From assembly GCA_964546645.1 (NCBI GenBank), contig CAZJKM010000002.1, positions 20,648-84,647 on the forward strand: 64,000 bases of DNA, in the 5' to 3' direction. Within the stretch, counting starts at the first letter, position 1, and the number at the start of each line of letters is the position of its first letter. Of this stretch, positions 51,077 to 59,860 are shown in pieces. A model generated the notes under the pieces. The model searched no databases and had not been told where the DNA came from. It worked only from the letters and a program-made list of their open reading frames with translations. Source of the stretch: A37T11 sp964546645 (GTDB lineage: Bacteria > Bacteroidota > Bacteroidia > Sphingobacteriales > Sphingobacteriaceae). Made by a program: the position numbers and the translations under genes.

Positions 51077-51107
51077 TTGCAATTGAACCCATTTTTCTCT
51101 AAGTTTG
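51077..51107 (+). promoter_or_regulatory. Promoter of the DUF1080 gene
   Basis: TTG (51077-51079) and TAAGTTTG (51100-51107) fit the -33 and -7 elements with a 20-base spacer. This is the best complete promoter match in the window. It ends 15 bases before ATG 51123. Confidence 0.55.
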
Positions 51108-51122
51108 GCTCGCTAAAATATC

Positions 51123-51875
51123 ATGATTATGAAAAAAACAACCGGAATAGCAGCCTTCGTGGCGCTTTCTTTAGGATTAGCTTCCTGCAACAATGCAGGA
51201 AACCAGTCAACCGGCAACGCGGATAGTGCGGCCGTTACCCAGGATGCACAGGGAGAATGGATTTCACTTTTTGACGGCCAGAGCGTGAACGGCTGGCATG
51301 GCTTTAACAAAACAGAACCCGTTTCAAATTGGATTGTGGAAGACGGAGTACTGACCTGCCTCGGTAAAACCGGTGGTGCAGATGTAGGCGGTGATATTGT
51401 TTCGGACCAGGAGTTCGGGAATTTTGAGTTGGAATGGGAGTGGAAAATATCGCCCGGCGGCAACTCCGGCCTGATGTATCACGTCGTGGAAGACCCCAAA
51501 TACAAAGGTCCGTATGAGACCGGCCCCGAGTACCAGCTGATAGATGATATTGGCTTTAAAGCTAAGCTGGAAGACTGGCAGAAAGCGGGGGCCAACTACG
51601 CCATGAATACAGCTGATACAACCCAGAAAGAACTGAAACCGGTAGGCGAATGGAACTCCAGCAAAATTGTCTATAACAACGGTCACGTAGAGCACTGGCT
51701 GAACGGTAAAAAAATAGTGGAATTTCAGGAAGGGACACCCGAGTGGAATAACGAAAAATCAGAAGGAAAGTGGAAGGATTATCCGGACTATAAAATTGTT
51801 AATTCCGGCAAAATCGCATTACAGGATCACGGCGACCGGGCCTGGTTCCGCAACATCCGGATAAAAAAAATATAG
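51123..51875 (+). CDS. DUF1080 (3-keto-disaccharide hydrolase-like) lipoprotein
   Basis: This protein of about 250 residues has a lipoprotein signal (AFVALSLGLASC) and a Ser/Thr/Ala-rich linker. A concanavalin-like jelly-roll of the DUF1080 family follows (WISLFDGQSVNGWHGF, NFELEWEWKISPGGNSGLMYHV, GKIALQDHGDRAWFRNIRIKKI, each shown in part). Members hydrolyse 3-keto-glycosides or bind sugars. They usually occur with Gfo/Idh oxidoreductases, one of which is encoded 33 kb upstream here. A sensible alternative start is ATG 51129. A hairpin terminator follows at 51951. Confidence 0.9.
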   Translation: MIMKKTTGIAAFVALSLGLASCNNAGNQSTGNADSAAVTQDAQGEWISLFDGQSVNGWHGFNKTEPVSNWIVEDGVLTCLGKTGGADVGGDIVSDQEFGNFELEWEWKISPGGNSGLMYHVVEDPKYKGPYETGPEYQLIDDIGFKAKLEDWQKAGANYAMNTADTTQKELKPVGEWNSSKIVYNNGHVEHWLNGKKIVEFQEGTPEWNNEKSEGKWKDYPDYKIVNSGKIALQDHGDRAWFRNIRIKKI

Positions 51876-51950
51876 CAACAGAGAACGTAAAATAAGTTTG
51901 CTTATCTCAATTTAGTTCTTACCTTTACAGCAGGTTTAGGTTGATTATTT

Positions 51951-51990
51951 ACCCCGCATGCGTCCCCTCCGGATACAGCGGGGTTTTTTA
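51951..51990 (+). terminator. Rho-independent terminator after the DUF1080 gene
   Basis: ACCCCGC (51951-51957) pairs with GCGGGGT (51978-51984), followed by TTTTT on the plus strand. The T-tract overlaps the stop codon of the convergent ADP-ribosylglycohydrolase gene (51988-51990), so the convergent genes share the element. Confidence 0.7.
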
Positions 51991-53538
51991 TTGGTGCTGC
52001 ATCGCCGGCTTATCATCATAGACCAGGCAATCAGCCATCTTAACCTCATAATCCTGATGGGGGTTAAGCACTTTAATGGTTACATGATGTGTGGTACCGG
52101 ATAAGTGGTACCTCCAGAAAAGATCCGTCCGGCTTTTATTCGGATGGAGTGGAAAATCCGCCTGTTCCACCTCATTGCCATCCACATACAGAGCGGCACG
52201 AATGGTATGTTCCGGCGCGCCGGCCATCTTTCCCGCTACGTGCCCACGGATAACAAAGCCTGTTCCTGAGAATGAAAAGCCGTATTCATCCTGGAAAGAG
52301 ACCCCTAAGTACATCCGTTCGCGGGGATAATGTCCGGCAAAGTTCTCTTCAAAGGCGACAGCTTTTACCGTTATATCCGGTAAAAGGACAGTATTGCCGG
52401 TGGTGTCCCCCCCGTTATGCACCAGGTTCGCCAGCGCGTGCCGGTAGCCCATCCCGTAGACTTTTTCCAGCGACAACGCCGTGTAACTGAAATTCCGGTG
52501 TTCCGCTTTTCGTAAGGGTGCCATCCACTCTTCCGGGATATGGCTGTATCCTTTGATAACGCCGAGCACACCTGCCGCAGTAGCCGGGTTACAATCCGAA
52601 TCCTGTCCCGCCCGGGTTGATATTTCCAGGGTCCTGCCGAAATCACCCTGTCCGTATAATAAGCCCATTACCACATAGGCTGCATTGAGTTTAGCATCTA
52701 TATTCAGCGGGTCAAACACTCCATGTGGACACCCCACATCCTCCGACCATTTTTTCTGAATTTCAAACCAGGTCTGTTTCCAGTCCGACGGATATTTCCC
52801 ATGCCACGCAATCACATCAGCAATGCACTGATGGAACTTGCTTTCTTCCGGTATGGCCTTCAGCGCTTCCTTAACGATGAATGGAAGATCATAATGAGTA
52901 AAGGCAAGTGCATACAGGTTGGCAACATATACCCCACCGTATAAACCATCGCCTGAGTTGACAAGGCGGCCAACCTTATCCGCAATGGTGGTTGCCGCCA
53001 TCGGCATACCCGGACTCATCAGTCCGGCAAAATCGGCTTCGATCTGGAAGTCAATATCGTCTGCATGCGGATTGTTCAGCCAGTGTCCAGCCTTTTCAGC
53101 CGGAATCCCCTGCTGTAAATTATACCTGCCGGCCTGATTAGCGTGCCATAACTGGAATTCCTTTGCCGCAAAGGCTGTACCGAACGAATCAAGCGGGGCG
53201 TCCATCCCAAGCCGTTCAAACACCTCCACAAATGTCAGATCAACATAAACATCGTCATACAACCCGGGGAAGGCAGTCATCGCCTCATTCACATAGTCAT
53301 CATGCCACCGGATCGTTTCATAATCCTGGATGTAAGTCCCGAGATACCGGAACTCCGACGGCCAGCCAAAGGTACAGCCGATCGTCTGACCGGCCCAACC
53401 GCCTTTTATCTTATCCATCAGGACTGCCTTGTCCATCCGGACTCCCTCAGAGGGAGCTTGCCGGCCATTGCACCCGGCAATCACACAGAAAACCCATACC
53501 CCAAGGGCTCTGAAAACAATCCTGCATTTAACTTTCAT
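51988..53538 (-). CDS. Exported ADP-ribosylglycohydrolase-family lipoprotein
   Basis: This 516-residue lipoprotein (signal ends VFCVIAGC, Cys at 23) has an N-terminal ADP-ribosylglycohydrolase domain (KIKGGWAGQTIGCTFGWPSEF in part, YDDVYVDLTFVEVFE, AGQDSDCNPATAAGVLGVI). A C-terminal beta-sandwich of about 130 residues (from near 385) follows. The paired Asp motifs that hold two metals in this family are present. True ADP-ribosylglycohydrolases are cytoplasmic. Exported relatives are frequent in Bacteroidota glycan loci and may hydrolyse other glycosides. It converges on the DUF1080 gene. The substrate cannot be assigned. Confidence 0.88.
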   Translation of the reverse strand: MKVKCRIVFRALGVWVFCVIAGCNGRQAPSEGVRMDKAVLMDKIKGGWAGQTIGCTFGWPSEFRYLGTYIQDYETIRWHDDYVNEAMTAFPGLYDDVYVDLTFVEVFERLGMDAPLDSFGTAFAAKEFQLWHANQAGRYNLQQGIPAEKAGHWLNNPHADDIDFQIEADFAGLMSPGMPMAATTIADKVGRLVNSGDGLYGGVYVANLYALAFTHYDLPFIVKEALKAIPEESKFHQCIADVIAWHGKYPSDWKQTWFEIQKKWSEDVGCPHGVFDPLNIDAKLNAAYVVMGLLYGQGDFGRTLEISTRAGQDSDCNPATAAGVLGVIKGYSHIPEEWMAPLRKAEHRNFSYTALSLEKVYGMGYRHALANLVHNGGDTTGNTVLLPDITVKAVAFEENFAGHYPRERMYLGVSFQDEYGFSFSGTGFVIRGHVAGKMAGAPEHTIRAALYVDGNEVEQADFPLHPNKSRTDLFWRYHLSGTTHHVTIKVLNPHQDYEVKMADCLVYDDKPAMQHQ

Positions 53539-53765
53539 TTGTATCTTTTTTGTAACCCTGCGAAACTAAGCAGGTTTTCTTTTCCAAACAAACACATTAT
53601 CCGGAATTCCATGAACCATAAAAACAGGAAATCCGGATAAAAAAAACCATAACATGCTGTATATTAAAAAACAATAATACTTAAAAAGTAAACGCACAGT
53701 AAGGAACAACAATTGCTGAAGTATTACCATTTTTGTGGTCGGACACTAAAACGGGGAGAAATGAC

Positions 53766-55190
53766 ATGAAACACGTTATGCAGCTTTTTCTGATACTTAC
53801 AGGATGCCTGTTTGCGATAAACAGTACTGCCCAATCACTCAGTCGTAACATGGAGCGGGCTTTCAGCACATTTGAAAGCGATCCCTCCCTGCAGCATGGC
53901 GTTGCCTCCATCACAGTCCTTGACGCCCGGACCGGCGATGTAATTTATGCAAAAAATGAGCGGACAGGCCTTTCTCCTGCTTCCACCCTGAAAACCGTGA
54001 CGGCAGCAACCGCTTACCATCTGCTCGGTGCAGCGCACCGGTTCACTACCCTTTTACAATATACGGGCACACTCGATGCCCAAGGCATACTGAAGGGTGA
54101 CGTGATCATCAGCGGTAGCGGTGATCCGTCGTTAGGTAGCGACCGGTTTGAGCAGTCACGCGAGGACACGCTGCTGCAACGCTGGCTGCAGGCCATCCGG
54201 CAGGCAGGTATCCGTCGCATTGAAGGGCGTATCATTGGCGATGACCGCCTTTCAGACGGTCAGAAGGTCCCCGGTGGATGGACCTGGCAAAACATGGGAG
54301 ATTACTACGGAGCCGGCTTTTCTGCCCTCAACTGGCGGGAAAATATGTTCGGCGTGTCATTTTTAGCCGGGAGACAGCCCGGAACGCCGGCATCTATCCG
54401 GCAAATAATCCCATCTGTCGATTATCTTCAGCTGGTCAATGAAGTAACTACCGGGAAACCAGGATCGGGCGATCAGGTCCATGGGTTTTCAGCTCCCTAT
54501 GCTTCCCGGATCTATCTGCGTGGTACACACGGCATCGACCTCCGCAAGGTTATTTATTTTTCATTGCCGGATGCGGCATACGATGCTGCTTACCGGCTAC
54601 AGGAGGAGCTGGTCCAGGCCGGTATCCCGGTATCAGATAAACCAACAACGGTCCACCAGCTTCGCCTGAACGGTGCGCCCTTCCCATCAACAGCCACCCT
54701 GATTGACACGTATACATCGCCGGAATTGGGACAGTTGATTTATTGGTTCAACCAAAAAAGTATCAACCTGTACGGGGAAGCCCTGCTGCATGCAATGACC
54801 GTAGCAGACACGTCAGCAGTTGATGGAGAAGATGCAGCAAGGATCATCCGCGAATTCTGGAATAAGAAACTGGACATTCCTGAAGGTGCATTGCGAATCA
54901 TCGATGGCAGCGGCCTTTCGCCACAAAACCACATCACGACACTCGCCATGTCCCGTATCTTACAGTCCATACAGCAGGAACCCTGGTTCAGCAGTTTTTA
55001 TGAAAGCCTGCCCCTGTACAACCAGATGAAGATGAAAAGCGGAACGATCAGCGGTGTATTAGGCTACACAGGCTACCATACATCTAAAAGCGGTACGCCG
55101 GTCGTGTTCAGCCTGCTCGTGAATAACTACACCGGCAGTGCCGCTGCGATGCGGCAAAAGATGTTCAGACTACTGGACACACTCAAATAA
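53766..55190 (+). CDS. dacB: D-alanyl-D-alanine carboxypeptidase/endopeptidase (PBP4, S13)
   Basis: This periplasmic protein of about 474 residues has a signal peptide (QLFLILTGCLFAINSTAQ). The S13 peptidase domain holds the catalytic STLK motif (S73-K76), a DGSGLSPQNHI segment in place of SxN, and the KSGT motif near the C-terminus. The inserted domains of family S13 account for the length. It trims or cross-link-cleaves stem peptides. ATG 53766 is preceded by GGGGAGAAATGAC, a strong ribosome site. The frame to 53733 adds residues with no signal character. Upstream lies 227 bases of mostly A/T-rich sequence, with no exact -7 box. Confidence 0.92.
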   Translation: MKHVMQLFLILTGCLFAINSTAQSLSRNMERAFSTFESDPSLQHGVASITVLDARTGDVIYAKNERTGLSPASTLKTVTAATAYHLLGAAHRFTTLLQYTGTLDAQGILKGDVIISGSGDPSLGSDRFEQSREDTLLQRWLQAIRQAGIRRIEGRIIGDDRLSDGQKVPGGWTWQNMGDYYGAGFSALNWRENMFGVSFLAGRQPGTPASIRQIIPSVDYLQLVNEVTTGKPGSGDQVHGFSAPYASRIYLRGTHGIDLRKVIYFSLPDAAYDAAYRLQEELVQAGIPVSDKPTTVHQLRLNGAPFPSTATLIDTYTSPELGQLIYWFNQKSINLYGEALLHAMTVADTSAVDGEDAARIIREFWNKKLDIPEGALRIIDGSGLSPQNHITTLAMSRILQSIQQEPWFSSFYESLPLYNQMKMKSGTISGVLGYTGYHTSKSGTPVVFSLLVNNYTGSAAAMRQKMFRLLDTLK

Positions 55191-55202
55191 GATTTAATTA
55201 CG

Positions 55203-55210
55203 TAACTTTG
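55203..55210 (+). promoter_or_regulatory. -7 promoter box directly before ispH
   Basis: TAACTTTG matches TAnnTTTG exactly and leaves only four bases before ATG 55215, which predicts a leaderless or very short-leader message. The box lies just 12 bases after the dacB stop. Confidence 0.45.
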
Positions 55211-55214
55211 CGAT

Positions 55215-56066
55215 ATGTCGGCATACAACTTACAGGTGACGATTGATAAAGACTCCGGATTCTGTTTCGGCGTTGTTTATGCCATTGATATGGCTGAGGA
55301 GATCCTGGAAGAGGACGGCTATCTGTACTGCCTGGGCGATATTGTGCATAACGATGAAGAAGTTGCCCGCTTAACGGCGAAGGGCCTGCGTATCATCAGT
55401 CATGCCGACCTGCCGGAACTCAAAAATGAAAAAGTACTGATCAGGGCCCATGGCGAAGCGCCGGAGACCTACCGCATTGCCCTGGAAAATAACATTACCC
55501 TGATTGATGCTTCGTGCCCGGTCGTTTTAAAACTCCAGAACCGGGTAAAAACGTCGTTCGATGCGAAGGAAAAGATCCTCATTTTCGGAAAACACGGACA
55601 TGCGGAAGTGATCGGCCTGCAGGGACAAACCAACAACGAGGCCATTGTTTTTCAGGATATCGCCGAATTGGAAGATGTGGACCTCCCCCACAAAGTCACC
55701 TTATACAGTCAAACGACAAAAAGCACGGACAAGTTCTACAGCATCAAAGAAGAGTTGCAGAACCGCGGTTATGAGGTAAAAGCCAATGATACCATATGCC
55801 GGCAAGTGTCAAACCGCTATGAGGATCTGGGGGTGTTTGCCATGCGCTTTGATAAAATCATATTCGTCTCCGGAAAAAAATCATCCAATGGCCGCGTCTT
55901 ATACGAAGTCTGCAAAAAAAGTAATCCGAACAGTTATTTTGTCTCTGATCCGGGCGAACTGATGCCATCCATGTTTACCCCCGGCGACAGCGTCGGCATC
56001 TGTGGCGCTACTTCCACTCCCCTGTGGCTGATGCAGGAGGTAAAACAGGTACTTGAAAGATACTGA
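55215..56066 (+). CDS. ispH: 4-hydroxy-3-methylbut-2-enyl diphosphate reductase
   Basis: This 283-residue iron-sulfur enzyme makes IPP and DMAPP in the last step of the MEP isoprenoid pathway. The three cluster cysteines are visible: C17 in DSGFCFGVV, the Cys in IDASCPVV near residue 100, and the Cys in NDTICRQVSNRY near residue 196. The conserved histidines lie in CLGDIVHNDEEV and FGKHGHAEVIG, and GATSTPLWLM ends the active-site set. The gene is followed by hemH after 80 bases, and both have own promoter boxes very near their starts. Isoprenoids feed menaquinone and undecaprenol synthesis, connecting with mqnB and mqnD. Confidence 0.96.
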   Translation: MSAYNLQVTIDKDSGFCFGVVYAIDMAEEILEEDGYLYCLGDIVHNDEEVARLTAKGLRIISHADLPELKNEKVLIRAHGEAPETYRIALENNITLIDASCPVVLKLQNRVKTSFDAKEKILIFGKHGHAEVIGLQGQTNNEAIVFQDIAELEDVDLPHKVTLYSQTTKSTDKFYSIKEELQNRGYEVKANDTICRQVSNRYEDLGVFAMRFDKIIFVSGKKSSNGRVLYEVCKKSNPNSYFVSDPGELMPSMFTPGDSVGICGATSTPLWLMQEVKQVLERY

Positions 56067-56132
56067 CAGGGGTTTCCCGTCATCTCAACCTCACATTATT
56101 TGCTGCAGGAAGCGGTTCATCCGGCAATTCCT

Positions 56133-56140
56133 TATTTTTG
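56133..56140 (+). promoter_or_regulatory. -7 promoter box directly before hemH
   Basis: TATTTTTG matches TAnnTTTG exactly with six bases to ATG 56147. It supports ATG 56147 as the start rather than the frame opening at 56138, which lies inside the box. Confidence 0.5.
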
Positions 56141-56146
56141 CAAACT

Positions 56147-57223
56147 ATGTTAAAGCCGAAAAAGGGGGTTTTATTAGTGAACCTGGGAACGCCGGACAGT
56201 CCGTCGGTTCCGGATGTCAGGCGGTATCTCAACGAATTTCTGATGGACAGGCGGGTGATCGATATCCCTTATCTGAGAAGGGCATTTGTTGTAAAAGGCA
56301 TTATTGTTCCTTTCCGGAGCTTCAGCAGCGCGAAACTGTATCAGGAAATCTGGAGCGAAAACGGTTCTCCCTTATTGTATTACAGCATCCTGCAACAGCA
56401 GTTGTTACAACAGCAATTGGGAGAGGAATACATCGTGGAACTGGCCATGCGTTACCAGCGCCCTTCTGTAGCAGATGCACTGGACCGGCTGAAGACGGCA
56501 ATGGTCGACAGCCTGCAGGTGATTCCGTTATTTCCGCAATATGCCTCGGCCAGCACCGGGTCTGTCATTGAGCTGGTTATGGACCTGATGAGATCCTGGC
56601 ATACGTTCCCGCAGCTGTCGTTTGTCAATTCATTTTACGACAATGACCTGATGCTGGAAGCTTTTGCCGATAACGGCCGCAAACACCAGCCTGAAAATTA
56701 CGACCATATCCTGTTTAGCTACCATGGCCTTCCGGTGCGGCAATTGACAGAAGTGGATGCAGCAGGCAGCCACCACTGCGACAAAACCGGATGCCGCCAT
56801 GAGATCAATGACCGGAATAAGTTCTGCTATGTGGCCCAATGTTATGCCACCACCCGGTTACTGGCAAAAAAACTGAACCTGCCGGAAGAGAAATATGGTG
56901 TCTGTTTCCAGTCGCGCTTGGGCAAAACCCCCTGGGTGGAACCTTACACTACCGACGTGCTGAAGAAACTGGCTGGAGAAGGCAAGAAAAAACTACTGGT
57001 TTTCTGTCCGGCTTTTGTGGCCGACTGCCTGGAAACATTGTACGAGATCAGTGAGGAATATAACAAAGAATTCAGGGAACTGGGCGGAGAACACGTGCAG
57101 TTGGTGGAGAGCCTGAATGATCATCCGCTTTGGATTACTGCTTTGAAGCAATTTGTTATACCGGAAAACACCATCAGCAGCACAGAAACTGGCGCAGAAT
57201 TTGAGAAAACAATAAACAGTTAA
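56147..57223 (+). CDS. hemH: Ferrochelatase
   Basis: This enzyme of about 358 residues inserts Fe(II) into protoporphyrin IX. It has the N-terminal GVLLVNLGTPDSPSVPDVRRYL block, SYHGLPVRQL with the catalytic histidine near residue 190, CYATTRLLAKKL, FQSRLGKTPWVEPYT, and the Glu-containing FVADCLETLYEI near residue 285. It is intact and of normal length. Cysteines in HCDKTGCRHEI suggest a variant loop but not necessarily a 2Fe-2S cluster, which usually needs four cysteines at the C-terminus. The product supports cytochromes such as the one encoded at 13.6 kb. It follows ispH. Confidence 0.96.
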   Translation: MLKPKKGVLLVNLGTPDSPSVPDVRRYLNEFLMDRRVIDIPYLRRAFVVKGIIVPFRSFSSAKLYQEIWSENGSPLLYYSILQQQLLQQQLGEEYIVELAMRYQRPSVADALDRLKTAMVDSLQVIPLFPQYASASTGSVIELVMDLMRSWHTFPQLSFVNSFYDNDLMLEAFADNGRKHQPENYDHILFSYHGLPVRQLTEVDAAGSHHCDKTGCRHEINDRNKFCYVAQCYATTRLLAKKLNLPEEKYGVCFQSRLGKTPWVEPYTTDVLKKLAGEGKKKLLVFCPAFVADCLETLYEISEEYNKEFRELGGEHVQLVESLNDHPLWITALKQFVIPENTISSTETGAEFEKTINS

Positions 57224-57252
57224 CGGGATAAGGATACGCTGAAACCAGGGGA

Positions 57253-58503
57253 ATGTCTGTACTTCTTTTTAATGCTCTTCTATTATTACTATTAGATTTC
57301 TATATCTATAAAGCCCTGAAGGCAACCAACATCAAATGGGCAAAAACGCGCACATTTACTTACCTATGGTGGGGCTACAGCTTTTTGCTGCTGCTCGGTG
57401 TCATACTTGCTATTTTTATTAACCTGCGGCTGGCTGTACGGTCTATCATATTGGTGGCTCTTTTCATTACATTTTCGTCAAAAGTCGTGTATATGCTGGT
57501 CCTGCTGGCCGATGATATCCGCCGCGGTGCGGTGTGGCTGAAAAGGCTTGCCTTTCCCCGCCGCAGGGATCTGGCAGATCCGCTGCCCGAGCAACCGGTG
57601 AAAGGTATCTCGCGGTCAGACTTTCTGACACGTGCCGGCCTGCTGGTTGCAGCCATTCCCTTTACAGGACTAAGTTGGGGTATTATATCGGGTGCTCACA
57701 ACTACCGCATCCGGCGGCAGCAGTTATTTTTGCCGAACCTGCCAAAAGCATTTCACGGTATAAAAATCGGGCAGCTATCAGATATTCATTCGGGCAGCTT
57801 TTACAACAAAAAAGCGGTTCTGGGAGGCGTGGAAATGCTGCTTGCTGAAAAGCCCGATATCATTTTTTTTACCGGAGACCTCATCAATAACCTTGCGAGT
57901 GAAATGCGGGACTACCAGGATATTTTTGCGCGGTTAAAGGCGCCACTGGGTGTCTACTCTGTATTAGGGAATCACGATTATGGTGAATATTATTACGGCA
58001 AGGCCCCATCTCCGGCTAAAGCTAAGAACCTGCAGCTGCTGAAAGACACGCACAAGGTGATGGGGTGGGATTTGTTGCTCAATGAGCATCGGCGCCTGAA
58101 AGTGGATGGAGAAGAGATCGGTATATTGGGCGTGGAAAACTGGGGAACCGGCCGCTTTCCGAAATACGGGGACCTGGGAAAGACACTGAAAAATACGGAC
58201 GACCTCCCGGTAAAGTTACTGCTGTCACATGACCCGTCGCACTGGCGGGCCGAAATACTGAATCACCCGGATATTGACGTTACTTTCGCCGGCCACACAC
58301 ATGGCATGCAATTCGGAGTGCAAAATGAACATATCAAATGGAGCCCCGTGCAATACCTTTACAAAGAATGGTCCGGCCTGTATAAACAACAACAGCAGCA
58401 GCTGTATGTCAATGTCGGATTCGGGTATCTCGGGTATCCCGGCCGTGTCGGCATCCTTCCGGAGATCACTGTTTTTGAATTGGTAAGCGGTGCTGCCGTG
58501 TAA
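57253..58503 (+). CDS. Membrane metallophosphoesterase (YkuE/calcineurin-like)
   Basis: This 416-residue protein has three N-terminal membrane helices (about residues 1-20, 35-60, 65-90) and a linker. Another hydrophobic segment near 130-155 follows, then a calcineurin-like phosphoesterase domain. The five metal blocks are complete: GQLSDIHSG, FFTGDLINN, LGNHDYGEYY, LLLSHDPSHW and FAGHTHGMQFG. Members of this branch cleave lipid-A intermediates, undecaprenyl phosphates or other phosphodiesters at the membrane. AGGGGA directly precedes the ATG. The gene begins 29 bases after hemH and may share its transcript. The substrate is unknown. Confidence 0.9.
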   Translation: MSVLLFNALLLLLLDFYIYKALKATNIKWAKTRTFTYLWWGYSFLLLLGVILAIFINLRLAVRSIILVALFITFSSKVVYMLVLLADDIRRGAVWLKRLAFPRRRDLADPLPEQPVKGISRSDFLTRAGLLVAAIPFTGLSWGIISGAHNYRIRRQQLFLPNLPKAFHGIKIGQLSDIHSGSFYNKKAVLGGVEMLLAEKPDIIFFTGDLINNLASEMRDYQDIFARLKAPLGVYSVLGNHDYGEYYYGKAPSPAKAKNLQLLKDTHKVMGWDLLLNEHRRLKVDGEEIGILGVENWGTGRFPKYGDLGKTLKNTDDLPVKLLLSHDPSHWRAEILNHPDIDVTFAGHTHGMQFGVQNEHIKWSPVQYLYKEWSGLYKQQQQQLYVNVGFGYLGYPGRVGILPEITVFELVSGAAV

Positions 58504-58559
58504 AGGAGTGCTGTAACATATCCTATCCCGGAATCGTCTAACAAGGAAATACGCGAGCC

Positions 58560-59807
58560 ATGCCGGTTAAGATGTCCTTTCGGGAGAATATAAAACTATC
58601 TCTGCAGTCAATCAGAAGCAACAAACTGCGAACAGCACTGACGGCATTGATCATTGCGATTGGCATTACTGCCCTGGTAGGGATTCTCACTTCCATTGAT
58701 GCCATCCGGAACCAGCTGACCGATTCTTTTTCGGCGATGGGGTCTAATTCTTTCACCATCCGAAACCGCGGTCTTAACATCCGGATCGGAGGCGATGGCA
58801 CGCGTCCGAAATCTTTCCGCAGCATTACCTACAGGGAAGCGGTGGCTTTTAAAGAACATTTCCAGTATCCGGCAATTATCTCTATCAATACCTTTGCTTC
58901 CTTTGGCGGAACCGCCCGGTATGAAAGTGAAAAAACAAACCCCAATATCAACATTCTGGGAGCAGATGAAAATTACCTGCAAACAGCCGGTTACAAATTA
59001 ACCGAGGGCCGCAACTTTTCACCCCGGGAACTGTCACTGGGCAACAGCGTGGTTATCATCGGTTCTGAGATCAGGAAACGGCTATTCAAAAAGAATGAAA
59101 GTCCCATCAACCAGGTTATTTCCATTGGCAATTCCAGGTATACCATCATCGGCCTGTTGGAAGACAAAGGCTCCAGCGCAGGTTTTGGTGGCGACAAGAC
59201 CTGCATCGTACCATTGGCAAAGGCCAGGGCTGTGATGTCGATAAGCAACCCTTCCTATACCATTACAGTAATGAGCACAGATCCCCGGCAAGCCGAAACT
59301 GCCGTCGGGGAGGCCACTGCGGTATTCCGGAATATCCGGGGACTGAAAGTGGCCCAGGAAACTAATTTTGACATTACCAAAAGCGATGCTGTCGCACAAA
59401 TGCTGATGGATAACCTGAAATATGTGACAATCGGCGCAGTTGTCATCGCCCTGATCACACTGATCGGCGCTGCTATAGGCCTGATGAATATCATGCTGGT
59501 ATCCGTTACGGAACGTACCCGCGAGATCGGGGTCCGTAAGGCAATCGGAGCTACCCCATCCGTTATTCGCAGGCAGTTTCTGACAGAAGCCGTGGTCATC
59601 TGCCTGATGGGTGGTATAGCCGGCGTTATCATTGGCATTTCCATCGGCAACCTGCTGGCATTAGGCATGGGAGGGGGCTTCATCATACCCTGGCTATGGA
59701 TGCTGGTTGGTATCGCCGTCTGCGTCAGTGTCGGTATTGTGTCCGGCCTGTATCCCGCAGCCAAGGCCGCACGCCTGGATCCGATTGAGGCGTTGAGATA
59801 TGAATGA
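58560..59807 (+). CDS. MacB-like ABC transporter permease
   Basis: This 415-residue inner-membrane protein has the MacB layout. One helix at about 25-45 (LTALIIAIGITALVGILTS) precedes a periplasmic domain (about 50-275), and three C-terminal helices of the FtsX domain follow (about 285-310, 335-360, 375-400). The final ARLDPIEALRYE is the standard MacB-type ending. The protein would couple with an ATPase (LolD/MacB-type) encoded elsewhere to move a lipid, lipoprotein or peptide, or to signal across the envelope. ATG 58572 is a possible shorter start. It is the last plus-strand gene before the repeat-rich junction and assembly gap. Confidence 0.9.
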   Translation: MPVKMSFRENIKLSLQSIRSNKLRTALTALIIAIGITALVGILTSIDAIRNQLTDSFSAMGSNSFTIRNRGLNIRIGGDGTRPKSFRSITYREAVAFKEHFQYPAIISINTFASFGGTARYESEKTNPNINILGADENYLQTAGYKLTEGRNFSPRELSLGNSVVIIGSEIRKRLFKKNESPINQVISIGNSRYTIIGLLEDKGSSAGFGGDKTCIVPLAKARAVMSISNPSYTITVMSTDPRQAETAVGEATAVFRNIRGLKVAQETNFDITKSDAVAQMLMDNLKYVTIGAVVIALITLIGAAIGLMNIMLVSVTERTREIGVRKAIGATPSVIRRQFLTEAVVICLMGGIAGVIIGISIGNLLALGMGGGFIIPWLWMLVGIAVCVSVGIVSGLYPAAKAARLDPIEALRYE

Positions 59808-59813
59808 GGAATG

Positions 59814-59860
59814 ATGAGTTATGAATGATGAATGCAAAACTACCATCATTCATAACTCAT
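59814..59860. repeat. 17-bp perfect inverted repeat between convergent genes
   Basis: Arms 59814-59830 and 59844-59860 are exact inverted copies (inner bases ATGAATGATG / CATCATTCAT) with a 13-base loop. The sequence is built of ATGA-like words. It occupies the whole space between the permease stop and the rfbB stop. It could act as a bidirectional terminator or belong to a short intergenic repeat family; T-tracts are not prominent. Confidence 0.65.
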
